A model generated the notes under the pieces. That model searched no databases, was not told where the DNA came from, and saw only the letters and a list, made by a program, of their open reading frames with translations. Shown here piece by piece: positions 17,804 through 25,177 of a stretch of DNA of 64,000 nucleotides (position 1 is the first letter of the stretch; each line of letters begins with the position of its first letter). Both the position numbers and the translations under genes were made by a program. The DNA comes from Ruminococcaceae bacterium UBA3903 (GTDB lineage Bacteria > Bacillota > Clostridia > Oscillospirales > Acutalibacteraceae), in contig DGFJ01000034.1 of the NCBI GenBank assembly GCA_002391625.1, forward strand, positions 42,299-106,298, in the 5' to 3' direction.

Positions 17804-18469
17804 TTATATATCAGATAGATATTCCATAATTTCATTGTTGATACTATCTATATTTCTAGGTTTATTATTTTCTGCACATAATATAATATGCCAATTTAAT
17901 TTTTGTGCTGAATACAAGGCCGATTGTCTACACTGCTGCAAATAAGCTACGTTGCTTTCATGTAAATCCTTTTTGCCTTCATCACCGTTATATCTTTGTG
18001 ACATTAGGTGTTGTGATATAGACGGTGGCATATCAAGAAAAATAACCCTATCAGGCCTTGGAAGCTGTAGCAAATTATATTCATAATCCTCTATCCACTC
18101 TAAAAAGCTATCCCATTGTGTTTGTGGCAGCTTTGCCAGCTGATAAATAGCATTAGATGTGGCATAGCGGTCTGCTAAAATAAGCTTTCCAGCAGCGTAA
18201 TCCCGTTGCCAAAATTGTTTATAGCTGGCATAACGGTCAACTGCATAAAATGAAGCTGCCGCATATGGGTTAACATCACCGGGTGTGTGTCCTAAGCTAC
18301 CATCTAAATACATTTTCACCAGTGCTGACGATGGGTTGTCATAGTCAGGAAAAGAAACGGACTTAACGTCAAGTCTGTTTTCGGTTAAATGCCGTAAAAC
18401 ACCAGCTGTTTGTGTAGCTTTGCCACTGCCGTCCAACCCCTCTATAACTATTAGCTTACCCTTATTCAT
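17804..18469 (-). CDS. tmk: Thymidylate kinase
   Basis: The 221-residue protein carries the P-loop GLDGSGKATQ near residues 10-19, the DRY-type motif LADRYATSNAIYQLAKL and LID-region SQRYNGDEGKKDLHE. It phosphorylates dTMP to dTDP. Its start overlaps the thyX stop by one base (TGATG), so dTMP synthesis and phosphorylation are translationally coupled. Confidence 0.95.
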   Translation of the reverse strand: MNKGKLIVIEGLDGSGKATQTAGVLRHLTENRLDVKSVSFPDYDNPSSALVKMYLDGSLGHTPGDVNPYAAASFYAVDRYASYKQFWQRDYAAGKLILADRYATSNAIYQLAKLPQTQWDSFLEWIEDYEYNLLQLPRPDRVIFLDMPPSISQHLMSQRYNGDEGKKDLHESNVAYLQQCRQSALYSAQKLNWHIILCAENNKPRNIDSINNEIMEYLSDI

Positions 18470-19254
18470 CAGATAATCTCCTTTAAGTCCTTAAAAAAAG
18501 CTCTAACCTCTTTTGTTCTGCCACATGACATTTTACCTTCAGAGCAACCGCCACGCACACAAGCAGGACCTGCTTTTTTAAACAATGCGGGTGCTGTCTG
18601 CACACACAGCTTAAGCATTTGGTCAGCTACATCTCTTATTTCCCACTGTGCACGATTACAGCAACGAAGAGAAAAGAAATTCATCAGACTTCTGGCATTC
18701 ATTGTGCATATCATTTTTGTACAGCAAGCATTTGGCAACACAAATCTAGCATCCTCAATAGCCTGTTTTTCAGCTTTTCTGCTGGCTTGGCTCTCAGCTA
18801 CTCCATCAAGCAAGTATCTATTATAGTATTTTTCTTTTAATATATCCGTCAGCTTATCATAGGTTTTCTGGTCCTCCTCCATAGCACGGAGAAATTCTGC
18901 TTTAGCCGCTGGAATTTTTTCAATCTCTGGTGGTAACACAAACTCAAACTGTGCTTCTGGCACATAACGCTGGCTTTGCACGCTAAATGACGCCATCCTG
19001 TGTCGAGTAACCTGTGCTAAAAACGAACGTGATACACCCTCTATGCCAAATGTAAACGAAGCGTGTTCAATAGGGCTTTCATGTCCTATTTCCGATAGCA
19101 TATTTACAAATGATTCTGACTTTTCTTTGTCTAACCCGTCCATTATTGTGTCAATGCTGGAGGGGGAATAACATAGCTTTGCCGCTGAAGCAATAGTTTG
19201 CTCGGGCATTGGCGTATGTGTTATCAGCGTTACTTTAGCTCCCATTGTTTTCAC
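18469..19254 (-). CDS. thyX: FAD-dependent thymidylate synthase ThyX
   Basis: The 261-residue protein has the ThyX signature RHRMASFSVQSQRY (R-H-R-x5-S-x-R-Y type) around 82-95, which binds FAD and dUMP, and a downstream substrate segment near ARFVLPNA. ThyX converts dUMP to dTMP using methylene-THF, NADPH and FAD. The C-terminus has a Cys-rich tail (CVRGGCSEGKMSCGRT) seen in Clostridial ThyX and possibly metal-binding. No thyA is present in the window. First gene of the thyX-tmk-DUF2156 run. Confidence 0.96.
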   Translation of the reverse strand: MKTMGAKVTLITHTPMPEQTIASAAKLCYSPSSIDTIMDGLDKEKSESFVNMLSEIGHESPIEHASFTFGIEGVSRSFLAQVTRHRMASFSVQSQRYVPEAQFEFVLPPEIEKIPAAKAEFLRAMEEDQKTYDKLTDILKEKYYNRYLLDGVAESQASRKAEKQAIEDARFVLPNACCTKMICTMNARSLMNFFSLRCCNRAQWEIRDVADQMLKLCVQTAPALFKKAGPACVRGGCSEGKMSCGRTKEVRAFFKDLKEII

Positions 19255-19417
19255 CCTTTATCCATATCAATATTTAATTCAAAGCTGTAATGTATCAATA
19301 GACAAGCTACAAGCATATCCTGCCCATCATATTATAATAGCTTAGCATAAACCAATTATCAATTACATAAGTTTATTTATTATATCAAAATTTTTCCCAT
19401 TCTACAATATTTCACGC

Positions 19418-19454
19418 AAAAAAAATGGCGTATTCTTCGTAAATACGTCATTTT
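19418..19454 (-). terminator. Terminator downstream of the pyridoxal-kinase-like gene
   Basis: AAAATG-GCGTAT and ATACG-TCATTTT pair (about 19422-19454); on the minus strand a run of seven or more T follows. It lies 160 bases past the stop at 19614. The rest of 19255-19613 is AT-rich and shows no other feature I can support. Confidence 0.75.
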
Positions 19455-19613
19455 AAGTGATTTTGTCTTTAATTTCTCTTACCAAAACAATAAATGGTAT
19501 AATTTTTACACTGTAATTAAGCTTATATATATTTAAGCTATATAACAAACATAATATTGTCGCCCACGTTATACCAGCATCTGCAGAACAAAGTCATTTT
19601 TAACTGCCCCTGT

Positions 19614-20435
19614 CTATATTTCCATAACCTTTAAATATTTGTCAACGGCTATTCCCTTTAGCTTATCCTCTATATCAAAATTAAGTTTAATGAGCTTTTC
19701 CACATTTTTCATTGCAGTAACCACACTATATGATAAATCATTGCCCTGCAAAACGCTGCCTATCATTATCGCCGAAAAAATATCACCTGTTCCTGAAAAT
19801 TTCACTGGCACTGTTTTAAATGGGAATTTGAAATATTTTTCAGATAAATGGTCGTATCCACAAACCACACTTTGACCCTCTATATCAGCACTGGTTATTA
19901 CAACTGATTTGGCCTTCAGCTGCCGCAGAGAATCAATAACGTCAGTACACTGTTTCTGGCTCCAGCTTACCTGACCTATATATTTATTGGACAAAAAGCA
20001 CGCCTCTGTCATATTTGGAACAATATAATCAGCTAAGGCACACAGCTTTCTCATCTGCTTTACCGTTGCCTCTGTAATACCATTGTACAGCTTTTGTTCG
20101 TCCCCCATAATAGGGTCAACCATAACAATAATATCCTTCCTGGCTTGATCCAATATATAATCACTAATAAGCTTTACCTGCTCATCAGACACCACTAAGC
20201 CTGTACAAATACAGTCAAAGGAAAAACCCAGCTCCTCCCAAACCTTAAGGGTGTTTTTCATATAATCGGTAGTATCCAATATACTAAATTTTCCGTAATC
20301 AAAGGTATTAGAAACAATAGCCGTTGGTAAATTATAGGTATTAAAGCCCTGCTTTGCCAATACCGGCATCATAGCAGTCAGCGACTCTGTACCGTATCCC
20401 GTTAAATCATTAATAAGTAATATGTTTTTGCCCAT
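19614..20435 (-). CDS. Pyridoxal/pyridoxamine kinase family protein (PdxY/PdxK-like)
   Basis: A ribokinase-fold kinase of 273 residues. It opens ILLINDLTGYGTESLTAMMPVL, split by the substrate-binding Asp/Gly loop, has VMVDPIMGDEQKLYNG and YIVPNMTEACFLS, and ends with the ATP-binding anion hole KFSGTGDIFSAIMIG. Members phosphorylate pyridoxal or pyridoxamine in the PLP salvage pathway; a related hydroxymethylpyrimidine kinase role cannot be excluded from sequence alone. The ATG at 20435 is preferred since AAGGGG lies 9 bases upstream; an upstream ATG at 20468 has no ribosome binding site. Confidence 0.85.
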   Translation of the reverse strand: MGKNILLINDLTGYGTESLTAMMPVLAKQGFNTYNLPTAIVSNTFDYGKFSILDTTDYMKNTLKVWEELGFSFDCICTGLVVSDEQVKLISDYILDQARKDIIVMVDPIMGDEQKLYNGITEATVKQMRKLCALADYIVPNMTEACFLSNKYIGQVSWSQKQCTDVIDSLRQLKAKSVVITSADIEGQSVVCGYDHLSEKYFKFPFKTVPVKFSGTGDIFSAIMIGSVLQGNDLSYSVVTAMKNVEKLIKLNFDIEDKLKGIAVDKYLKVMEI

Positions 20436-20547
20436 TGAATATGCCCCTTGTCTGCAAATATTCTTCATGATAAATGTATCAAGCTAGTTAAAAATTAAAC
20501 CGTGTGCTACACATCACCATGGTGGTAATCATATTACCAATGTCAGC

Positions 20548-21486
20548 CTACAGCATTCCCTTACGTTTCAACACCCACCCACATAAGCCTGTTACAATTA
20601 GAGAAATAAAAATTGGCATCCATACATTTTGTGCTAACGGAAGCCCTCCGGCTGCTTCACCTAGGTTCATACCATAAAAGCTAAATATCATGGTTGGTAT
20701 TGCCATTAAGATTGTAAGTGAGGTTAAAATTTTCATAACAACGTTTAGGTTATTAGAAATAATGGATGCACAGGACTCTAATGTATTTCCAAGAATGCTG
20801 GCATATATACCAGACATTTCAATAGCCTGTTTAATCTCTATCATAACATCCTCAAGCAGCTCCTTATCATCATCATACAGTCTGATGTATCTGTTTGTGG
20901 ATATTTTTTGCAGGGTTAGCTCATTAGATTTCAAGGAGGTTTGAAAATAAACCAATGATTTCTGTAAATCCAGCATACCCACCAGCTCTTTATTTCGCAT
21001 AGATTTTCTCAAATTTTTCTCAAGGGTCGTAGATGTTTTATCAATCTGCTTTAGGTCACTTAGGTAACGGGCTGCCACACTTAGCAATATTTGAAAGACA
21101 AAGCGTGTGCGATGATCCGTTTTTACTCCCTTTACATTACCCGATGCAAAGCGTGTTATTATATCATTATCCTTTGTTGTAATAGTAATAATATATTTTG
21201 TTGTGATTATTATACTAACTGGCATGGTATAGTACAAGACACCATTTGGTGTATCCTCGTTTGCCGGCATATCAATGATAATAAGGTTCATATCGTCCTC
21301 ATTATCAATATGTGATGTTTCCTCCTCATCCAATGCGGATTTTAAGAAAACAGGCGGCACATCAAACTCCGTTGACAGGGTTCTAAGATCCTCTACGGAT
21401 GGTGCTATTACATTTATCCAACAGCCCTTTTCAGCAGCAAAAACCTCAGTAACCTTATCATTTACTGTGTTAAAATATTGTATCAT
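20548..21486 (-). CDS. corA: CorA family divalent metal transporter
   Basis: The 312-residue protein has a large cytoplasmic N-terminal domain and two C-terminal transmembrane helices. The pore signature Y-G-M-N lies at the end of helix 1 (IFSFYGMNLGEAAGG) and helix 2 is WMPIFISLIVTGLCGWVL. CorA forms pentameric Mg2+ (also Co2+/Ni2+) channels gated by cytoplasmic Mg2+. AAGGAG precedes the ATG by 8 bases. Expression is probably controlled by the leader peptide and alternative hairpins directly upstream (21500-21583) and a promoter at 21780-21808. Confidence 0.95.
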   Translation of the reverse strand: MIQYFNTVNDKVTEVFAAEKGCWINVIAPSVEDLRTLSTEFDVPPVFLKSALDEEETSHIDNEDDMNLIIIDMPANEDTPNGVLYYTMPVSIIITTKYIITITTKDNDIITRFASGNVKGVKTDHRTRFVFQILLSVAARYLSDLKQIDKTSTTLEKNLRKSMRNKELVGMLDLQKSLVYFQTSLKSNELTLQKISTNRYIRLYDDDKELLEDVMIEIKQAIEMSGIYASILGNTLESCASIISNNLNVVMKILTSLTILMAIPTMIFSFYGMNLGEAAGGLPLAQNVWMPIFISLIVTGLCGWVLKRKGML

Positions 21487-21499
21487 TGCGTATTCTCCT

Positions 21500-21583
21500 T
21501 TATTTAGGGACTACGCAAAAAAAGCGGCATAGTCCCTTGGTACTTTTCACGTTATCACCCACGTTATCAGGTTCGGGACTCAT
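21500..21583 (-). CDS. Candidate corA leader peptide (27 aa, starts M-S-P-E-P-D)
   Basis: On the minus strand AAGGAAG is followed 7 bases later by ATG (21583) and an open frame to TAA (21502-21500). The peptide begins MSPEPDNVGDNVKSTKG and ends LCRFFCVVPK. Its stop codon directly precedes the AGGAG of corA. Enterobacterial mgtL encodes a peptide starting MEPDP and corA there has a leader ORF (corL); acidic/proline runs near the N-terminus are known to destabilise ribosomes when Mg2+ is low. The Pro-Glu-Pro-Asp here is the same kind of motif in the same genetic position. Function is inference; the ORF and ribosome binding site are seen directly. Confidence 0.65.
   Translation of the reverse strand: MSPEPDNVGDNVKSTKGLCRFFCVVPK
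21507..21580 (-). promoter_or_regulatory. Mutually exclusive hairpins in the corA leader
   Basis: On the mRNA three segments are found in order: AGUCCC (21580-21575, codons 2-3 of the leader ORF), GGGACU (21536-21531) and AGUCCC (21512-21507). Segment 2 can pair with 1 or with 3, not both; the 2:3 hairpin is extended by UA/UA and CGC/GCG pairs. A ribosome on the leader ORF start covers segment 1 and would favour 2:3, which ends 6 bases from the corA ribosome binding site. This is the architecture of translation-coupled control, though no U-run follows 2:3, so transcription termination at this hairpin is not obvious. Confidence 0.55.
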
Positions 21584-21779
21584 TTGCTCACTTCCTTTTT
21601 TATGATATTATATTAATTCACAACAAAACAGCCGACATCATCATTTCAGATTTTGTTTGCTAATACTAACCCCTAATAAAAAGACAGAAAGAGTGGTTAC
21701 ACATAATTTGTCTATATATCCTATTAGAGTTTAGTACATATATTGATGCATAGCATTAATGTTCTTAACGCTGTATAGA

Positions 21780-21808
21780 ATTATACCAATTTTCAAGGGC
21801 TATTTCAA
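21780..21808 (-). promoter_or_regulatory. Promoter of corA with about 290-nt 5' leader
   Basis: On the minus strand TTGAAA (21808-21803), 17-base spacer, TATAAT (21785-21780). The hexamers lie inside an imperfect inverted repeat (21791-21831), which could also bind a regulator. The predicted transcript start near 21773 leaves a long untranslated leader ahead of the leader ORF. Confidence 0.7.
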
Positions 21809-21880
21809 CCACTCAAATAGTCCTTTTGAAAAAATCACGCAAAAACCCTGTACAATTTTAGTGTTTACAGCAACATAATC

Positions 21881-21953
21881 CCACCGCCCTGGTTTACGCT
21901 TAGCGTCATCAAGCTTCCCGTTGACGCAATCCGGTGGTTACAGCCTAAGGTAA
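21881..21953. other. Structured intergenic element A (shares hairpin with element B)
   Basis: Plus-strand TTAC-G-CTTAG (21894-21903) pairs with CTAAGGTAA (21945-21953). The loop starts CGTCA and ends TACAGC, and holds an inner hairpin GCGTCA/TGACGC (21903-21908 with 21922-21927). A further pair CCACCG (21881-21886) / CGGTGG (21932-21937) would cross the first stem, a pseudoknot or alternative fold. The same TTAG-CGTCA...TACAGC-CTAA core occurs at 33856-33876. Transcribed strand unknown; a weak plus-strand TACAAT lies at 21851-21856. Confidence 0.4.
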
Positions 21954-21986
21954 CTAACTACATATGTCCAACATTTTTTATAGGTA

Positions 21987-22245
21987 TTATGGGAAAATTA
22001 TTGCCATTCTCTCGTTCCTAATATTTATGTCCAAATTATAATCATGGCTTATTATTGCTCCACCGCCATTATCTAAATATAGCTTTTCCAAAATTTAAAG
22101 CTTGTGACATAGCTTCATCTTTATTTCTTCTATACATACACCAATCTAACACAGCCAAGGGCTTTAGCAAGCAGTATTCAAATGTCCATGCTATGTATGC
22201 AATTTCCCCACATCTATAGTGATGGAGAAATTTTTGGAGGTTTAG
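21987..22245 (-). pseudogene. Probable frameshifted gene remnant after the nucleoid-associated protein gene
   Basis: The minus strand has a start-less open frame (22245-22069) reading HHYRCGEIAYIAWTFEY, then LLKPLAVLDWCMYRRNKDE and ALNFGKAIFR before a stop. In the +1 frame reading continues YLDNGGGAIISHDYNLD and NIRNERMAIIFP to a TAA at 21989-21987. The composition is protein-like on both sides of the frameshift. No ribosome binding site or start codon is seen. I do not recognise the family. It may be the decayed end of a lost gene, or chance. Confidence 0.35.
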
Positions 22246-22283
22246 TTAAAAACTATTAATCCATATAAAAGCATCTCCGCTGC

Positions 22284-23282
22284 TTATTTATTTATAATTT
22301 TGCCAATATTTTTTAGTTCAATAGAAATTGTCCCGTCGTCGTTATTAATAAACTCTATATATCGGCTATCCTCAAAGTATTCTGCTGGCACATTTATTTC
22401 TATCCCTGTATCTGTTTTTATTTTATGATTTTTACTGGTTTTAATTACTACCTCTTTTTCCAGTTCAATGGTTTCTGGCAGATGTGCCTCCTCCGCCTTG
22501 CTCTCAAACTGACTTTGCATAAACGGAGAATCGCTGAACACCTCTCTGCCAATATCAGCTGGGGAAAAAGAGGTGGAAACCTCAGACTTTTCCATTAAAT
22601 AGGTTTTAGCCTTTGTAACCGCTATTGTTGCATTAGTGCCGTTATCTTCAGCAATTTTAGTAGTTATTTTATTCACTATTTTCACAGCCTCTTTAGCTGA
22701 GATGGTGGAGGTGCATTTTAAAACTCCTTCTGATAACACATATCTAGTCTTGCCATCTACTATACGTCTTTTGTCAACAAAACCTATTGAATAATCATTG
22801 CAATTAATAATTGCATAGGAGCCAACCCTTTGGGAGGCACTAGGTAAAATAGCAAAGTGGTTTATAATCTCATTATGAATTACGTTATCGTCATTATACA
22901 CCTGATGCGTAAATTCTGCTTTATTCACCATTAGGAGCAACGCAATATAAGGCTGTTCCTCTACAAGATAATCTACCACCAACAGGTCAGTAGACTCCAA
23001 TATATCTGAAATAGAAATTTCGTGGTACAGCCACTGTGCCACGGCAGTGGAAAACTCCACAAACTCTATTTCCCCGTTATTATACCTTTGTAGCAATGGC
23101 AAAAAGTCACTGTCGGTTTTAAATTCACCGTGTTTTTGGGCATCGTCTTTTTGTATTCTTTCCAAATGCTTCACCAAAAAATTACTTAACATCACATTTG
23201 AAAAATCCATTTCTTTTTGAGAAAACACGCAAACATCAGAATTAAAATCCATAATATGTAGTATTGCTTTATTTATCATCAT
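22284..23282 (-). CDS. Nucleoid-associated protein, NdpA/YejK family
   Basis: The 332-residue protein fits the 37-kDa nucleoid-associated family: an N-terminal ILHIMDFNSDVCVFSQKEMD strand-rich start (split), an acidic middle with LLVVDYLVEEQPYIALLLM, and a C-terminal region (VFSDSPFMQSQFESKAEEAHLP, split) followed by a beta-rich tail. E. coli YejK binds DNA and topoisomerase IV; Clostridial members are not well studied. AAGGATTTG lies upstream of two adjacent ATG codons, and either could start the protein. Single gene; the 3' side carries the gene remnant and element A. Confidence 0.8.
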   Translation of the reverse strand: MMINKAILHIMDFNSDVCVFSQKEMDFSNVMLSNFLVKHLERIQKDDAQKHGEFKTDSDFLPLLQRYNNGEIEFVEFSTAVAQWLYHEISISDILESTDLLVVDYLVEEQPYIALLLMVNKAEFTHQVYNDDNVIHNEIINHFAILPSASQRVGSYAIINCNDYSIGFVDKRRIVDGKTRYVLSEGVLKCTSTISAKEAVKIVNKITTKIAEDNGTNATIAVTKAKTYLMEKSEVSTSFSPADIGREVFSDSPFMQSQFESKAEEAHLPETIELEKEVVIKTSKNHKIKTDTGIEINVPAEYFEDSRYIEFINNDDGTISIELKNIGKIINK

Positions 23283-23437
23283 TGTAAATCAAATCCTTAT
23301 ATCACATTATAGTAAGGCTGTCTACCATTATATCAATTTTTTCGTGCTTTTCCAAACTTATTTTTGCATTACAAATTACTTAACAAGTATTTCCCAAGCT
23401 TACCCCTTAGCTTTAATTAAAAACTATATTTTGTCAT

Positions 23438-23490
23438 AAAAAATCCTCCTAAAGTAGATTTTGGTTATTTACCGGTTCTACCTTAGGAGG
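23438..23490 (-). terminator. Terminator of the AraC-type regulator gene
   Basis: CCTCCTAAAGTAGA (23445-23458) pairs with TCTACCTTAGGAGG (23477-23490), 14 bp with one mismatch; on the minus strand the stem is followed by ATTTTTTA. Confidence 0.85.
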
Positions 23491-23555
23491 GGCATATCAA
23501 ATTTTCGGTCTAACCCTTGAGCGTAGGGTAAAATAAACATCTAAAGCCTTTTAAC

Positions 23556-24416
23556 TTACTTTTTCTTAATAGGTATCCATATCTCGCTGACATAATCCGT
23601 AGCCTTGGTGTCACCCATAGAGTACATCTCCACATTATAACCTGCGGCTATATCATATTGGTTATTGTTGGGTAGCCACTCTTTAAAAATTCTGGTATTT
23701 ACCGATTGTAAGGCACTGGGCATAGGTCCCACACATCTAAATTTAGCCCAAGTCATAGCTGGTATTTCCACAACGTCAAACCCCTCTGGTACATCGCCAC
23801 CGTTATAGTCACCAGCTATCAAATACCTAAACTCCTTCATCTGCATATTTTCATCAATATTAATACCATACTTACCAATATTGCAATTGCCCTCCAAACT
23901 GCACAGCTTATCCATATACTTTTGGCAGTATTCGTTCCAAAATTTTGGTATAGCCTCATAAGCACTGTCATACTGAAAGGTTCGTTCCATTCCTACTACC
24001 TTAAAAGCACCCATCTTGTCAATTGTAAAATCCATTACATTTCCTCCCTTTATTGATATACTGATTATTAGAGGCTGAAAAATCTTTAGCTTATAGCTCT
24101 GTCCTATTAGGTGTATCGGTGACACACCATGAAACCGATTAAAGGCTTTTGAAAAGCTTTCGGGCGTGTCATAGCCATATTTGTAGGCTATATCTATTAT
24201 CTTTTCGTTACCCTTTAGCACATCCAGTGCCGCCATATACAGTCGCCTGTTCCTGATATACTCTCCTATGGTATAACCCGTCATTATTTTAAATCCTTTT
24301 TGGAAATAAAAGTTTGACACGCTGACGTTTTCTGCAACAGCTTCCACAGTTATATCATCAAGCAAATGTTCTTCCATATAATCGATTGCCTGTTTTAGCA
24401 CAGCTGTCCACTCCAC
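23556..24416 (-). CDS. AraC family transcriptional regulator with GyrI-like effector domain
   Basis: The 286-residue protein joins an N-terminal AraC DNA-binding domain (two helix-turn-helix units, residues 1-105: DDITVEAVAENVSVSNFYFQ and IIDIAYKYGYDTPESFSKAF) to a C-terminal GyrI/Rob-like small-molecule binding domain (about 125-286, with FDVVEIPAMTWAKFRCVG). This Rob/SoxS-like order is typical of Firmicute regulators of multidrug or metabolite genes. No target gene lies next to it on the minus strand, so it may act elsewhere. The start is GTG at 24416 behind AGAGGTG. Confidence 0.9.
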   Translation of the reverse strand: MEWTAVLKQAIDYMEEHLLDDITVEAVAENVSVSNFYFQKGFKIMTGYTIGEYIRNRRLYMAALDVLKGNEKIIDIAYKYGYDTPESFSKAFNRFHGVSPIHLIGQSYKLKIFQPLIISISIKGGNVMDFTIDKMGAFKVVGMERTFQYDSAYEAIPKFWNEYCQKYMDKLCSLEGNCNIGKYGINIDENMQMKEFRYLIAGDYNGGDVPEGFDVVEIPAMTWAKFRCVGPMPSALQSVNTRIFKEWLPNNNQYDIAAGYNVEMYSMGDTKATDYVSEIWIPIKKK

Positions 24417-24684
24417 TATTTATCACCTCTGCCTGTATCTTATCAAAATTATAAAAGCTTTTCCTGTCTTTTTGTGTTTTGTTTTGTCCATAGCCCTGCT
24501 GCCCATACAATAATTAATCAAAACTTTTCATGTTATAACAGCAACAATTATCAGCGTCTATGTACATTATTTCTAATAGCTTTTATGGTTTTTCGCGAAT
24601 TTTTGTGAGATTAATACTCAAATAATTACAGGTCTAGTCATTGGGGTTGCCCCAGCTATTGACATAGAGCCTAAATAAATCACC

Positions 24685-24725
24685 ATAAAAAAGCCATTAA
24701 ACTAAAAAGTTTAATGGCTTTTTTA
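24685..24725 (-). terminator. Terminator of the tRNA-Pro gene
   Basis: Inverted repeat of about 16 bp (24688-24703 with 24708-24723) around AAAA; on the minus strand it ends in TTTTTTATGG. Between the AraC start (24416) and here I see no gene; the stretch is AT-rich and featureless. Confidence 0.85.
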
Positions 24726-24802
24726 TGGTCGAGGCGACAGGACTTGAACCTGCGGCATCTTGGTCCCAAACCAAGCACTCTACCAAACTGAGCTACGCCT
24801 CG
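24726..24802 (-). tRNA. tRNA-Pro (anticodon TGG)
   Basis: The minus strand folds as a full cloverleaf: acceptor CGAGGCG with CGCCTCG, D arm with AGCTCAGTTTGGTAGAG, anticodon stem CTTGG/CCAAG with loop TTTGGGA (anticodon TGG), T arm with GGTTCAAGTCC. The discriminator is A and CCA is encoded (24728-24726). A terminator follows at once. Confidence 0.97.
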
Positions 24803-24983
24803 ATTTTATTAAATATAATGTCCACAGACGCTTTAGTATTTCCCTATCTCGTCTGACAGCTGTATCATTATATCTAATACCAACAGAAAAGTCAATACTT
24901 TTTTTGAAAAAAATCTATTATTTTTTCATTTTTTACAATAATTTAGCACAATAAATTAAATATGTAAAAAACTTCTTTGTTAT

Positions 24984-25023
24984 TTGATTTTCTATTGATT
25001 GTTTTTGAAAATCAAGTTATAAT
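24984..25023 (+). promoter_or_regulatory. Promoter with inverted-repeat operator ahead of the LuxR-type gene
   Basis: TTGATT (24995-25000), 17-base spacer, TATAAT (25018-25023). A perfect 9-bp inverted repeat, TTGATTTTC (24984-24992) and GAAAATCAA (25007-25015), straddles the -35 box with a 14-base gap, consistent with a dimeric regulator, possibly the adjacent LuxR-type protein itself. The leader from here to 25178 is AT-rich with no other feature. Confidence 0.6.
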
Positions 25024-25177
25024 ATAATATATAGTAACTTTATGAAATGTGTATTAAATTAATTTATAAAATATCAACTTTGTGATTTTTTATAAAAACT
25101 ATTAATTAAATAATGTTACTTGTTATATTATATCTACTTAGTTTTATCCGTAAAAATTAACTGGAGATGATTTTATT

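Noticed and set aside
21530..21600. TPP-riboswitch-like string (GAACCTGAT...AAGGGA) upstream of corA
   Set aside because: Only the 3' half motif is loosely similar; the CTGAGA part and the paired arms are missing, and the stretch is better explained as a leader ORF with alternative hairpins.
21790..21831. Terminator at 21791-21831
   Set aside because: The inverted repeat has no T-run on either strand, and a well-formed minus-strand promoter for corA overlaps it.
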